Positions 9,589 through 19,588 of a DNA stretch of 64,000 nt are shown piece after piece. Made by a program: the position numbers and the translations under genes. The stretch covers positions 1-64,000 of the forward strand of contig CP087222.1 in assembly GCA_020912385.1 (NCBI GenBank), given 5' to 3'. Under the pieces are notes generated by a model. The model did no database searches, was not told the origin of the DNA, and saw only the letters and a program-made list of their open reading frames with translations. The stretch comes from Neofusicoccum parvum. Taxonomy: Eukaryota > Ascomycota > Dothideomycetes > Botryosphaeriales > Botryosphaeriaceae. Position 1 is the first letter of the stretch. Every line of letters begins with the position of its first letter.

Positions 9589-11100
9589 ATGAGCGAAATC
9601 TTCAAAGAGTTTGCGGATAGGGGAGGTGGAGGAGGAGAGGAAAAGGCGGTAAAGGAGAGGCGTAAGCTACCAGCAAGGCAGGGAAGTAAAAGAGCAAGGA
9701 CAGAGGATACCATTGAGGTAGCTATTGGAGCGCCTACGGCCTTTTCAAGCAAGACAGGCGCCAACAAAGAAGACACGCAAATTTTGCGTCAGAAGGCAGA
9801 GCAGCTCCAGCGCCTAGTTAAGAGCCAGCTAGAAATGCTTCAGAGACAAGAGGACATGATCAGCGCTCAGGGTGAGCAGATCAAGGACCAACAGAAGGCT
9901 ATGGCAACTCTCACAGCTGCAGTCAAGGAGCTATCCCAGGAGATAAAAGCAACGAAAAATGAACAAGCCCGCTTCTCTCGCGAAGCCGGGGAAATCAAGG
10001 CAAGGCTGGCTAAGCCTCCCAGCCAGATAAAGCCAACATATAGCGCGGTCCTTGGAGCAGCACCAGTAGCAGCAAGCCCTAAGCTGCCACTCCAGGGAGC
10101 AGCAAAAGCAAAAGCGAATGAGGAACCCAGAACGGTGACAGTGGACATTACAAGAGCTAAAGGCGAGAGAAGCGACCTAAATAAGGTTAAAGCAGCTCTG
10201 GACGAGGGCCTGGATAGCTACGAGGTTACTAAGGAAGTTTCTATTGAATTCATCCGGCCTCATGGAGAGGGCGCCATTGACCTGGTCTTTAGCTCTGAGG
10301 CCGAGGCCCAGAAGGCGCGCCAACACCCCCGCTGGCTGCAGAGTACATTGCCAGGAGCTAGGACGAGAGGAGAGACCTGGTACCCAATCAAGTGTGATGG
10401 AGTGTCCAAACACATGGTTCTAAACTGGACCACCACTAGGGATAGATCCATCAAAGAGGAGGTTCTTAGCAACTTCCAAAAGGAGAATGGGGATGGTAAG
10501 GTTAACTGCGCAGCAAGGAAAGCTGCGTGGCTCAGTAAAACTGAGGTGGGAAAGGCAACTGGATCGCTGGTCATCTGGCTGGCAAAGAAGGAGGCGGCTC
10601 AGTACCTCCTCACCCAAGGCTCAGTACGGTTTGGGGCCTCTGCAGCCTACTGCACCATGTTCAAGGAGAGAGAGGACCAAAGGCCATGCTTCAGATGCAA
10701 CAAATACGGCCACAAGCAAAGCAGATGCACTGGGAGCATCCGGTGTGGAATCTGTTCTAGTGGACACGACACACGCAACTGCAACAAGAGGGACAGTCCA
10801 AGGTGTCCAGCCTGCGGCGACGCACACACTATCTTTGATAGAGGGTGCCCACTTCACCCAAGGCACACAAGACCAGGCGTTAGAACAGCTGCAAGGCTAA
10901 CAGGAAAGTCGGCAAACACGCCAGCTGGGAAGCCGGTATCCGAGAAGCCGGCAACCAAGCCTGCAGGGAAGCCGGTACCCAAGCCTACAGAGAAGCTAGC
11001 AACCAAGCCCACAGAAAAGCCGGTAACCTCCCAGCCAGCAGGGACGCTGGCAACGGGTGATGTTGAAATGGGGGAAGCTAGCACCACTACCACATGTTAG
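9589..11100 (+). CDS. LINE ORF1 (Gag-like nucleic-acid-binding protein)
   Basis: 503 aa, with a good start context (CACCATGA). The N-terminal 150 residues are charged with a likely coiled coil (about 65-135: LRQKAEQLQRLVKSQLEML). The C-terminal part has a row of CCHC-type zinc knuckles from residue 367: CFRCNKYGHKQSRC, CGICSSGHDTRNC and a CPACGDAHTIFDRGC variant. It ends in a Lys/Pro-rich repeat tail (KPxxKPxTKP, ~430-490). Such proteins coat element RNA to form the retrotransposition particle. Its TAG overlaps the ORF2 ATG (ATGTTAG), which suggests coupled termination and reinitiation. Confidence 0.92.
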   Translation: MSEIFKEFADRGGGGGEEKAVKERRKLPARQGSKRARTEDTIEVAIGAPTAFSSKTGANKEDTQILRQKAEQLQRLVKSQLEMLQRQEDMISAQGEQIKDQQKAMATLTAAVKELSQEIKATKNEQARFSREAGEIKARLAKPPSQIKPTYSAVLGAAPVAASPKLPLQGAAKAKANEEPRTVTVDITRAKGERSDLNKVKAALDEGLDSYEVTKEVSIEFIRPHGEGAIDLVFSSEAEAQKARQHPRWLQSTLPGARTRGETWYPIKCDGVSKHMVLNWTTTRDRSIKEEVLSNFQKENGDGKVNCAARKAAWLSKTEVGKATGSLVIWLAKKEAAQYLLTQGSVRFGASAAYCTMFKEREDQRPCFRCNKYGHKQSRCTGSIRCGICSSGHDTRNCNKRDSPRCPACGDAHTIFDRGCPLHPRHTRPGVRTAARLTGKSANTPAGKPVSEKPATKPAGKPVPKPTEKLATKPTEKPVTSQPAGTLATGDVEMGEASTTTTC

Positions 11101-14100
11101 AGGGCCTCCGGATCCTCCAGCTAAACGTCGGAAAGAGAATGGAGGTTCAACAGAGCCTCCTCAACAACCTGGAAACGGCCCAGTTCGACGTGTTGGTAGT
11201 ATCAGAGCCGTACTTGTACAGAGGAGAAGACGACAAACCAAGGGTCAACTTCCACCACCAGTGGGAGGCCGTGACCCCAACAGCACACAGAGAAGGGCAC
11301 ATACGGCACAGATTCCGAGCAATGATCTGGGTAAATAACCGGATCAAAGCTCAGGTAGTACCAGTGGAATCGCCAGATATTGCAGCAGTCCTACTACAGG
11401 CAGGAGGAAAGCCAATACTTTTGTTCTCAGCATATGTACCCAGGGAAGGTAGAGCGGTCTATAATGATGCTAGTACTCTTGCAGAGAGAGTTAGACTCAT
11501 TGACCAGGCCATACAAGAAACGGAACAGCAGGAAGGAAAAGAGCTAGAGACTATCATTGCAGGAGACCTGAACCGACATGACCAGCTCTGGGGAGGAGAT
11601 GCAGTTGCTCATGAGGCACGCCAGGGAGAAGCAAGTGAGGTGATCAGGCTCATACAGAAGCGAGGGCTGCAGTCCTTGCTCCGGCCAGGCACAATCACCT
11701 GGGAGCATCAAAATGGAAGAGTAAGGTCCACCATCGACCTTATACTTGCATCCGAGTTCCTAGCAGAAAGGCAAGAGTTCTGCAGGACACACCAAACCGA
11801 CCATGGCTCCGACCACCGCGCAATTGAGACCTGCTTTGACCTATCAGTCACACGGGCGGAAGAGAAGAAGGGACGGCTACTTTTTCGGAAAACCAACTGG
11901 GATCAGGTAAATAGAGACCTCCTCTCTACCCTCCTTCCACCAGTAAGGATTAAAGACAAGGAGACCCTGGAGAAAGAAGCAGACCAACTTGTTCGGATAG
12001 TGCAGGAGGCAGTAGAGGCAAGAACACCACGGGCTAAACCATCACCATACGCAAAGCGTTGGTGGACCGATAAGCTTACAACGCTTCGCCAAAGCGTGTC
12101 TACGCTTCGAAACCACTACACAGCACTAAGAAGGCAAAGAAATGAACAAGAAGTAGATCTCCGCCTAGTAGCAGAGAAGCTGGCGACCGCTAGGGCCCTC
12201 TACCTGCAGGAAATCAAAGCCCAGAAGCGAGCGCACTGGAGGGAGTTCCTCGATGATCCTACCAACGTGTGGAAGGCCAACAGCTTTACACGGGTGGAGT
12301 CCTCCACTGGAAAGATACCCACGTTGGTAAAGGATGATAGAACTGCAACAACAGAGGAGGAAAAGGCAAGCCTATTACTAGACACCTTCTTTCCTAAGCA
12401 GCCAGAGCCGGAAGAACAAACGGATCCACAACGCCAGAAGCAGCTAAAAGTCCCGCCAATTGAGAAGCCTGAGGTAGAGAGGGCAATCATGCTGGCAAAC
12501 CCGGACAAAGCACCAGGCACAGACGAGCTCCCAGCCCGGGTATGGAAAGAAATCTGGCAGGTGGCAGGTGACCACATCACCAACCTCTACGAGGCATCGC
12601 TACGGCTAGGTCATCTGCCAGCTAAGTGGAGGACAGCCAAGATTATCCCACTACGGAAGCCGGGCAGGGACTACACAATGCCTAAAGCGTACAGGCCAAT
12701 CTCACTGCTAGCAACAATTAGCAAAGGGCTTGAGACAGTCGTGGCAAGGCGGGTGTCATACCTAGCAGAGGAGCACCAGCTACTCCCAAAGAATCACTTT
12801 GGTGCCCGGCGCAAACGATCCTGTGAGCAAGCACTCAACATCCTTGTGGAAAAGATTTACGAGGCGTGGAGAGGACAACGCGTTCTTTCCCTAGTCACGT
12901 TTGATGTTCAAGGCGCCTACAATGGTGTGAGTAAAGAGGTACTACTGCAGAGACTGCGGGAGAGGCGGCTACCTGAAAACATTGTCCGGTGGGTGGACAG
13001 CTTCTGTTCAGAGAGAAAAGGTTGTGTGATGGTAAATGGGCACTGTTCGCCTCTGCAGGACATTGAACACCCAGGAGTACCCCAAGGCTCACCACTATCA
13101 CCAATCCTATACATCCTGTACAATGCAGGACTGGTGGAAGGGCCAATCAACAAGGAGCAAGGCACTCTAGGCTTTGTAGATGATTACACAGCCTGGGTAA
13201 CTGGGCCCTGTGTAAGCACCAACGTCAAGACTCTCCAGGAAAAGTTCATACCAAAGGTAGAGGGCTGGGCACGTAAAAGCGGGGTCACCTTTAAAGCGGA
13301 GAAAACCAAGCTGATCCACTTCACGCGGAATCCAATAAAGGATGACGTCCCAACCCAGGCCCTTACCTTTCAAAGCCAGGAAATCCAGCCAAGCGATACT
13401 GTCAAGATCCTTGGTGTGCTACTAGACAAGAAGATGCAGATGAAGGACCATATGGCGAGAGCTACGACAAAGGCAATGAAGCAGTGTCTAGCAATAAAGC
13501 GGTTAAAAGGGGTACGGCCAAGGGCAATGAGACAACTCTTTATTACCACAGTTGTCCCTATAACTGACTACGCTGCTTCATGCTGGTACGGGCCAGGCCG
13601 GTTGGGAACAAGCAAACTGCTCGGTATGCTTGAAAGGATCCAGCGACTAGGAGCCCAGGTGATCACTAGAGCGTTTAAAACAGTGGCGCTACCAGTACTG
13701 GAAGCGGAAGCTGGTTTGTGCTCGGTAGAATCCAGACTGAAGAGGAAGGTGGGCAAGCACCTCGTTGGACTCCTCAGTCTCCCAGAGGCGAATCCAGCAG
13801 CCAGGTGTGTAAAGGCACTCAGGTCACAAGGTGGAAGGTGGCAGAGTCCCTTGCAGCACACATGGAACGAATTTACAGAACTAGCCAGACCAGAGAAGGC
13901 CCCCCAGATGGAGATAATCCTGCCTTGGAGCCGTCCCCCATGGGCAGCGCTGGCTGGAACGCGGATTCAGATTGAAGAGAAGGAACAGGCAAAGAGAAAA
14001 GTACAGCAATTACCGCAGTCAAGCACAGTCTATGTTGACGGCGCAGTAAGAGAAGGGATGTGCAGTATTGGGGTGGTCCGTATGGTAAATACACACCAGC

Positions 14101-15020
14101 CAGTGACAGTCCTTCAAGAAACAGTGGCAAGAGCGAAGTCCTTTTCAGTTCTTGCTACAGAGCTCCTTGCAATACTGGCAGGGCTGGAAAACCTGGTCAC
14201 AGAGAGAAAAGGGAGAAGAAACGTTTTTCTGGTCACAGACAGCCAGAAGGCACTGAAGGCAATCCAGACTGACACTCAAACGGAGGGGCAGTACATCCTA
14301 CAAGACATCTACAAGGTGTTGGATAAGATTGTAGCCCGAGGTGTTACCCCCTGGCTCATCTGGGTGCCAGCCCACTCAGGGGTGAAGGGGAATGAGGCAG
14401 CGGACAGAGCAGCAAAGAGGGCAGTTAAACCAGGCCAGAGACCGGACCGAGACTCCCAGGACCGTCGGAGGCTGGTCAAAACAGTCACGCAGGCAGTGCT
14501 TGTAAGGGTGCAAGAGGAAGAGAAGGAAAATGCGAAGCAGAGAAAGAGGTACGGAAGATATACGTGGGAGCTGGATGGTGCTGCACCAGGCAAACACACT
14601 ATCAACCTCTATAACAGACTGGACTCGGAGCAGGCAGCAGTCCTGATTCAGTGCCGCTCAAACCACTGCCGACTTAAGCCCTATCTTCACAGAATAGGTC
14701 GAGAGGAGTCAGATGAGTGCGAGTGTGGCATGAGCCAGGAGACAATTAAACATGTACTACTAGAGTGTCCGCAGTGGCGGGACCCTAGACGAGAGCTGGT
14801 GGTAGCAGCAGGGGAGAGATGGGGGGATGTTTCCTTTTTATTAGGTGGATGGAGCGGATGGGAGGACCGGCACACTGGGAAACCAGTAGACGGTCCAAAG
14901 GAGAAGTGGAAGCCTAACTATACAGTAGTCAAGGCAGCCATTCAGTTCCTACAAAGAACCGGGCGGTTCCGAGATGAACATGGGGAGGCTTACACATCGA
15001 ACCCACCACAAGAGATGTAA
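11094..15020 (+). CDS. LINE ORF2: APE endonuclease, reverse transcriptase, RNase H
   Basis: 1308 aa, starting at the ATG that overlaps the ORF1 stop by 7 nt. Endonuclease: LQLNVGKR (~7), SEPYLYR, GDLNRHD (~157) and SDHRAIE (~238). Reverse transcriptase: the finger motif NHFGARRKRSCEQAL, FDVQGAYNGV (~603), GVPQGSPLSP and the catalytic FVDDYTAWV (~694). RNase H: YVDGAVREG (~981), TELLAILAGLE, VTDSQKALKAI and WVPAHSGVKGNEAADRA (~1090). The C-terminus has a CECGMSQETIKHVLLEC knuckle (~1209). It nicks the target DNA, copies the element RNA onto it and removes RNA from the hybrid. All catalytic motifs are present and the frame is intact, so this copy may be active. Confidence 0.94.
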   Translation: MLEGLRILQLNVGKRMEVQQSLLNNLETAQFDVLVVSEPYLYRGEDDKPRVNFHHQWEAVTPTAHREGHIRHRFRAMIWVNNRIKAQVVPVESPDIAAVLLQAGGKPILLFSAYVPREGRAVYNDASTLAERVRLIDQAIQETEQQEGKELETIIAGDLNRHDQLWGGDAVAHEARQGEASEVIRLIQKRGLQSLLRPGTITWEHQNGRVRSTIDLILASEFLAERQEFCRTHQTDHGSDHRAIETCFDLSVTRAEEKKGRLLFRKTNWDQVNRDLLSTLLPPVRIKDKETLEKEADQLVRIVQEAVEARTPRAKPSPYAKRWWTDKLTTLRQSVSTLRNHYTALRRQRNEQEVDLRLVAEKLATARALYLQEIKAQKRAHWREFLDDPTNVWKANSFTRVESSTGKIPTLVKDDRTATTEEEKASLLLDTFFPKQPEPEEQTDPQRQKQLKVPPIEKPEVERAIMLANPDKAPGTDELPARVWKEIWQVAGDHITNLYEASLRLGHLPAKWRTAKIIPLRKPGRDYTMPKAYRPISLLATISKGLETVVARRVSYLAEEHQLLPKNHFGARRKRSCEQALNILVEKIYEAWRGQRVLSLVTFDVQGAYNGVSKEVLLQRLRERRLPENIVRWVDSFCSERKGCVMVNGHCSPLQDIEHPGVPQGSPLSPILYILYNAGLVEGPINKEQGTLGFVDDYTAWVTGPCVSTNVKTLQEKFIPKVEGWARKSGVTFKAEKTKLIHFTRNPIKDDVPTQALTFQSQEIQPSDTVKILGVLLDKKMQMKDHMARATTKAMKQCLAIKRLKGVRPRAMRQLFITTVVPITDYAASCWYGPGRLGTSKLLGMLERIQRLGAQVITRAFKTVALPVLEAEAGLCSVESRLKRKVGKHLVGLLSLPEANPAARCVKALRSQGGRWQSPLQHTWNEFTELARPEKAPQMEIILPWSRPPWAALAGTRIQIEEKEQAKRKVQQLPQSSTVYVDGAVREGMCSIGVVRMVNTHQPVTVLQETVARAKSFSVLATELLAILAGLENLVTERKGRRNVFLVTDSQKALKAIQTDTQTEGQYILQDIYKVLDKIVARGVTPWLIWVPAHSGVKGNEAADRAAKRAVKPGQRPDRDSQDRRRLVKTVTQAVLVRVQEEEKENAKQRKRYGRYTWELDGAAPGKHTINLYNRLDSEQAAVLIQCRSNHCRLKPYLHRIGREESDECECGMSQETIKHVLLECPQWRDPRRELVVAAGERWGDVSFLLGGWSGWEDRHTGKPVDGPKEKWKPNYTVVKAAIQFLQRTGRFRDEHGEAYTSNPPQEM

Positions 15021-15169
15021 TGGCAGCGAAGGAAGTAAACAGATTGGACTAAGAAGTGAGAAGAGGCTAAAGAACAGGATAATGTAAGGCTAAAGAGAGG
15101 GACGGCTCTTATACTACCTAGAATGTATCGTAGCCTGACAGAATCAATCAATCAATCAATCAATCAATC

Positions 15170-15220
15170 TTTCGGTTAGGATTTACACCTTTCGGTTAGG
15201 ATTTACACCTTTCGGTTAGG
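15170..15220. repeat. TTTCGGTTAGG target-repeat array between the two LINE copies
   Basis: Three TTTCGGTTAGG motifs at 15170, 15190 and 15210, spaced 20 bp apart by ATTTACACC. The first adjoins the AATC tail of copy 1; the last runs straight into the truncated 5' end of copy 2. The core GGTTAGG resembles a telomere repeat, in the orientation opposite to the telomere at 94-211. Confidence 0.88.
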
Positions 15221-16603
15221 ATCCAGCGACTAGGAGCCCAGGTGATCACCAGAGCGTTTGAAACAGTGGCGCTACCAGTACTGGAAGCGGAAGCTGGTTT
15301 GTGCTCGGTGGAATCCAGACTGAAGAGGAAGGTGGGTAAGCACCTCGTTGGGCTCCTCAGTCTCCCAGAGGCGAATCCAGCAGCCAGGTGTGTAAAGGCA
15401 CTCAGGTCACAAGGTGGAAGGTGGCAGAGTCCCTTACAGCACACATGGAACGAATTTGCAGAACTGGCCAGACCAGAGAAGGCCCCCCAGATGGAGACAA
15501 TCCTGCCTTGGAGCCGTCCCCCATGGGCAGCGCTGGCTGGAACGCGGATTCAGATTGAAGAGAAGGAACAGGCAAAGAGAAAAGTGCAGCAGTTACCGCA
15601 GTCAAGCATAGTCTATGTTGACGGCGCAGTAAGAGAAGGGATGTGCAGTATTGGGGTGGTCCGTATGGTAAATACACACCAGCCAGTGACAGTCCTTCAA
15701 GAAACAGTGGCAAGAGCGAAGTCCTTTTCAGTTCTTGCTACAGAGCTCCTTGCAATACTGGCAGGGCTGGAAAACCTGGTCACAGAGAGAAAAGGGAGAA
15801 GAAACGTTTTTCTGGTCACAGACAGCCAGAAGGCATTGAAGGCAATCCAGACTGAGACTCAAACAGAGGGGCAGTACATCCTACAAGACATCTACAAGGT
15901 AATGGATAAGATTATAGCCCGAGGTGTTACCCCCTGGCTCATCTGGGTGCCAGCCCACTCAGGGGTGAAGGGGAATGAGGCAGCAGACAGAGCAGCAAAG
16001 AGGGCAGTCAAACCAGGCCAGAGACCGGACCGAGACTCCCAGGACCGTCGGAGGCTGGTCAAAACAGTCACGCAGGCAGTGCTTGTAAGGGTGCAAGAGG
16101 AAGAGAAGGAAAACGCGAAGCAGAGAAAGAGGTACGGAAGATATACGTGGGAGCTGGATGGTGCTGCACCAGGCAAACACACTATCAACCTCTATAACAG
16201 ACTGGACTCGGAGCAGGCAGCAGTCCTGATTCAGTGCCGCTCAAACCACTGCCGACTTAAGCCCTATCTTCACAGAGTAGGTCGAGAGGAGTCAGATGAG
16301 TGCAAGTGTGGCATGAGCCAGGAGACAGTCAAACATGTACTACTAGAGTGTCCGCAATGGCGGGACCTCAGACGAGAGCTGGTGGTAGCAGCAGGGGAGA
16401 GATGGGGGGATGTTTCCTTTTTGTTAGGTGGATGGAGCGGATGGGAGGACCGGCACACTGGGAAACCAGTAGACGGTCCAAAGGAGAAGTGGAAGCCTAA
16501 CTATGCAGTAGTCAAGGCAGCCATTCAGTTCCTACAAAGAACCGGGCGGTTCCGAGATGAACATGGGGAGGCTTACACATCGAACCCACCACAAGAGATG
16601 TAA
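15221..16603 (+). pseudogene. LINE ORF2 C-terminal fragment (RNase H and zinc knuckle)
   Basis: An open frame of about 460 codons without a proper start, matching copy 1 ORF2 from just after the reverse transcriptase core. It holds YVDGAVREG, VTDSQKALKAI, WVPAHSGVKGNEAADRA and the C-terminal knuckle (CKCGMSQETVKHVLLEC; copy 1 has CECG). No stop or frameshift has accumulated, so the insertion is recent, but it cannot work without endonuclease and reverse transcriptase. Confidence 0.88.
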
Positions 16604-16746
16604 GGGTAGCAAAGGGAGTAAACAGATTGGACTAAGAAGTGAGAAGAGGCTAAAGAACAGGACAATATAAGGCTAGAGAGAGGGACGGCTCTTATACTAC
16701 CTAGAATGTATCGTAGCCTGACAGAATCAATCAATCAATCAATCAA
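15221..16746 (+). mobile_element. 5'-truncated LINE, copy 2
   Basis: Colinear with copy 1 at a constant offset of 1583 bp (15221 matches 13638), with only scattered substitutions. It keeps the last third of ORF2, the 3' UTR and a shorter AATC tail (16725-16746). The bases ACCTTTCGGTTAGGAT occur on both sides of it, which gives a plausible target-site duplication within the target array, although a preformed tandem array would look the same. Confidence 0.9.
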
Positions 16747-16747
16747 A

Positions 16748-16915
16748 CCTTTCGGTTAGGATACCTTCGAGCCTTCTTGGTTAGGGCCTACCCGGCGATC
16801 CCCATACAAATCCAAATCGACCGCGACCGCGGTCGATTTGCACCTTTTCGGTTAGGATACCTTCGTACCTTTCGGTTAGGATACCTTCAGGCCTTCTCGG
16901 TTAGGGCGATCAGAT
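16748..16915. repeat. TTTCGGTTAGG-type repeat array with a perfect palindrome
   Basis: Irregular tandem units carrying TTTCGGTTAGGATACCTTCG and variants (CTTGGTTAGGG, CTCGGTTAGGG). At 16813-16840 lies a perfect palindrome with 13-bp arms (CAAATCGACCGCG and its complement around AC), of the same design as those in the 188-bp repeats at 9.1-9.5 kb. The LINE pair is thus bracketed by one repeat family. Confidence 0.8.
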
Positions 16916-17521
16916 ACATATGTGATGCATTCGTGTCTGCAGAGCTTGTAGAGTACTTGGTGTGCTTCTTTTGCCGGATAAGTGCAGGCAGGATAAACAG
17001 TGCCAACGCCTGCCGATTTAGCACGACTTTGTATCACGCGAATGTCTGACGAACCTGAAAGCGTTCAGTTTCGTATCATGTACGGATAGTAAAGTCTGTG
17101 AGGGGGTTTCACCGTACCATAGACCGAGAAACGCGCCCATGATGACATACGAACGACAGGCCTACGTAATTGTTACGCGGGACGCGCTTCTCGCCTCAAA
17201 CAGCAGGCGCGAGTAACGATTATAATGACCTTATTCGTCGCGATATCTGCAGCCTGCCTCAAACGGCAGTGGGGCCTTTCGGCAACATTAATCGGTTAGC
17301 CGTCATTGGCCTGCCGCCGACTTTTGTACCCTGTACTTCTTGCGTACGTGCAGGCGCTTAAAACCATATCCGTCGCAATCACGTCAACCATAAGCAGCAT
17401 GAACTGGAAGCTATTTAGGCGCTCTAGCTTAGTTGTCAGAGCTGGAAACTGAATTTTAGCCCCGAAGTCTTTCGCCTTCATCCCTTCCTACTACCGTAGT
17501 CACTCTGCAGACAAACCAACT
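16916..17521. other. gap with no recognised gene; upstream region of the oxidoreductase
   Basis: About 600 bp of ordinary-looking sequence between the repeat array and the next gene. Short open frames here show no family features. It presumably holds the promoter of the oxidoreductase; no clear TATA box was seen. Confidence 0.5.
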
Positions 17522-19213
17522 ATGAACCTCACCCGTCCGCCTGCCGCGCGCTTCATGACAGCCTCCTCTCGGCCACCCAACCAATTCCTTCACACCAACG
17601 GTGAGACCGACTCCGTTTGGACACACGGCCTGCCCTACTCCAAGTACCCTTTCTTTCCGCAGCTAGACCGGGACCTCGAAACGGACGTCTGCGTGGTCGG
17701 TTCGGGCATTACGGGCGTCTCCGTGGCTTACGAGCTCGTGCACCGCGGCCACGACGTCGTCATGCTCGAAGCCCGGAACGCCGTGGCGGGCGAGAGCGGC
17801 AGGACGAGTGGGCACCTGACTAACGCCCTAGACGACGGGTACGTCGCGATTGCGAAGAAGCACGGCAACGAAGGAGCTAAGACGGCGGCCGAGAGCCACG
17901 CATGGGCGCTGAAGCACATCGGCGACGTGGCCGCCACGCTAGGTGTCGACTGCGAGTACAGGCGGTTGCCCGCATACGAGATCTCGCAGTATCCGCGCGA
18001 CGACGAGAGGCATGCCGAGGAGATTAGGCGCTTGGAGGAGGAGGCGGAGAGGGTCAGAGCGTTCGGCATGGACATGGACGTCTTGAAGGGATTTGCGATT
18101 CATGGTTGGGAAGGGAAGATTGACCAGAGAGATGCTGCCGTCGTCCGGAATCAGGCGGCATTCCATCCCACCAAGTACCTATGCGGCGTGTTGAGGTGGC
18201 TCGAGGAGCAGCAGAACTTCAGAGGCTACGCGCACACACGCGTAACCGACGTCCAGGAACGCGGCGTTGAGATTCTTGGAATCGGGAACAAATCTGTCGA
18301 GGTGTCAACGCTGGCTGGTCTCACGGTCAAGTGCGCGTATGCTGTCGAGGCCACCGCCGTGCCGCTGCAAAAGTTGAGCATCGTCGCCGAGATGGTGTGC
18401 AACCGCTCCTACTGCATTGCGATCAGAATCCCCAAGGGCAAGATGGAAGACTGCCTCATCTACGACCAAGCAGAGCGATACAAATACGTCAGGCTCACGG
18501 CTTGCGACGAGATGGACGATTATGCCGTGGTTGGCGGCTGCGACCACAAGGTCGGCCAGGAGGACACCACCAACCGCTTCGAAGAACTAGAGCAATGGTT
18601 CCGAGAACGCTTCTCGGCAGCCGGCGATGTCGATTACCGGTGGAGCGGCCAGATCTGGGAGCCCATTGATTTCCTCGGCTTCATCGGCAAGAATCCGTAC
18701 ACTAAGCGCACTTTCATCGTCACTGGAGACAGCGGCGACGGACTGACGAACGGAGCAATAGCCGGAAGACTTATTGCCGATGAGATAGAAGGGACTCCTA
18801 ATCCATGGGCCAAGCTCTACGACCCCTCGCGTTCCGCCAGCATCGCCAAGTCTCTGCCCGGAATGCTGGCGCACGACACCCAGATCAACACTCAGTACAA
18901 ACGCTTCCTACAATCCGATATCCAGGACATCGAGGACCTCGGTAAGGGGGAGGGCGGTGTCCTCAACTGGAGGACTTCGAAGCCTCTCGCCGTCTACAAG
19001 GACGAGACTGGGCAGGTCCATAAGTTCAGCGCTTTTTGTCCCCACCTTAAGGGCGTCGTGTGCTGGAACACCACCGAGCAGAGCTGGGACTGTCCGGTAC
19101 ATGGTAGCAGGTTCAGCAGAGAGGGTATCTGCGTGACAGGGCCGTCGAAGATGGGACTAAATCCAGAAGACGAGTCCGCTGAGGCACTGCAGCGGAGGGC
19201 CATGGAGGTATAG
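17522..19213 (+). CDS. FAD-dependent oxidoreductase with C-terminal Rieske [2Fe-2S] domain
   Basis: 563 aa in one exon. Near residues 54-64 is a Rossmann FAD-binding motif (VCVVGSGITGVS), followed by an acidic residue region (VVMLEARNAVAGESGRTSGH) typical of the D-amino-acid-oxidase (DAO) fold. The C-terminal ~100 residues form a Rieske ferredoxin-like domain with cluster ligands C506-P-H508 (FCPHLKG) and C524-P-V-H527 (CPVHGSRF). Proteins of this layout are soluble amine or amino-acid oxidoreductase-like enzymes in fungi and bacteria; the substrate is unknown. A second, mutated copy lies at 32.97 kb and supports the same start. Base composition is normal and there are no stops, unlike its paralogue. 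The DUF3435 relic lies a few hundred bases downstream on the same strand. Confidence 0.92.
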   Translation: MNLTRPPAARFMTASSRPPNQFLHTNGETDSVWTHGLPYSKYPFFPQLDRDLETDVCVVGSGITGVSVAYELVHRGHDVVMLEARNAVAGESGRTSGHLTNALDDGYVAIAKKHGNEGAKTAAESHAWALKHIGDVAATLGVDCEYRRLPAYEISQYPRDDERHAEEIRRLEEEAERVRAFGMDMDVLKGFAIHGWEGKIDQRDAAVVRNQAAFHPTKYLCGVLRWLEEQQNFRGYAHTRVTDVQERGVEILGIGNKSVEVSTLAGLTVKCAYAVEATAVPLQKLSIVAEMVCNRSYCIAIRIPKGKMEDCLIYDQAERYKYVRLTACDEMDDYAVVGGCDHKVGQEDTTNRFEELEQWFRERFSAAGDVDYRWSGQIWEPIDFLGFIGKNPYTKRTFIVTGDSGDGLTNGAIAGRLIADEIEGTPNPWAKLYDPSRSASIAKSLPGMLAHDTQINTQYKRFLQSDIQDIEDLGKGEGGVLNWRTSKPLAVYKDETGQVHKFSAFCPHLKGVVCWNTTEQSWDCPVHGSRFSREGICVTGPSKMGLNPEDESAEALQRRAMEV

Positions 19214-19588
19214 TAGATGGTTGGAGTACCACGATCGCTGCTATAATTATTCAACGAGTTAACGATTGAGATTTACAACAATAAAGTGTATCTGGTTTAT
19301 AACGTAGGCATAAACTTGGAGTTGCGTTGTTTGGCTGCTGTTCTCTGTTACGCTCGTCTGTCCCGGGCGTTTTCTCTTTTGATCGACCGATCGACGAAGC
19401 GCTTCAGGCCCAGCTACGGGCTGACCTCCGACTTGTGCTTCTTCTTAGCCATCTGCTAGACCTTACAGATGCGCTCCGTCTGCAGCTAGAACAGTGACTG
19501 CGGCTGGGCACGCAAATGTCGACGCAGGCCTTGGGTGCGGAGCTACCCAGGCTAGTGCCCCGTCTACCAGGTCAAGACAACCACCACC

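Larger units (their letters stand above)
9471..15169 (+). mobile_element. full-length non-LTR retrotransposon (LINE), copy 1
   Basis: It begins right after TCTTTCGGTTAG in the upstream repeat, has a short 5' leader (to 9588), two overlapping open ORFs (9589-11100 and 11094-15020), a 3' UTR of about 120 nt, and a tail of tandem AATC units (15142-15169). Directly after the tail comes TTTCGGTTAGG again, so the element is flanked by TCTTTCGGTTAGG on both sides. There are no stops or frameshifts in either ORF. A 5'-truncated, nearly identical copy follows at 15221. The APE-type endonuclease plus RNase H domain order points to the I/Tad1/R1 side of the non-LTR tree; the clade needs a phylogeny. Confidence 0.92.
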
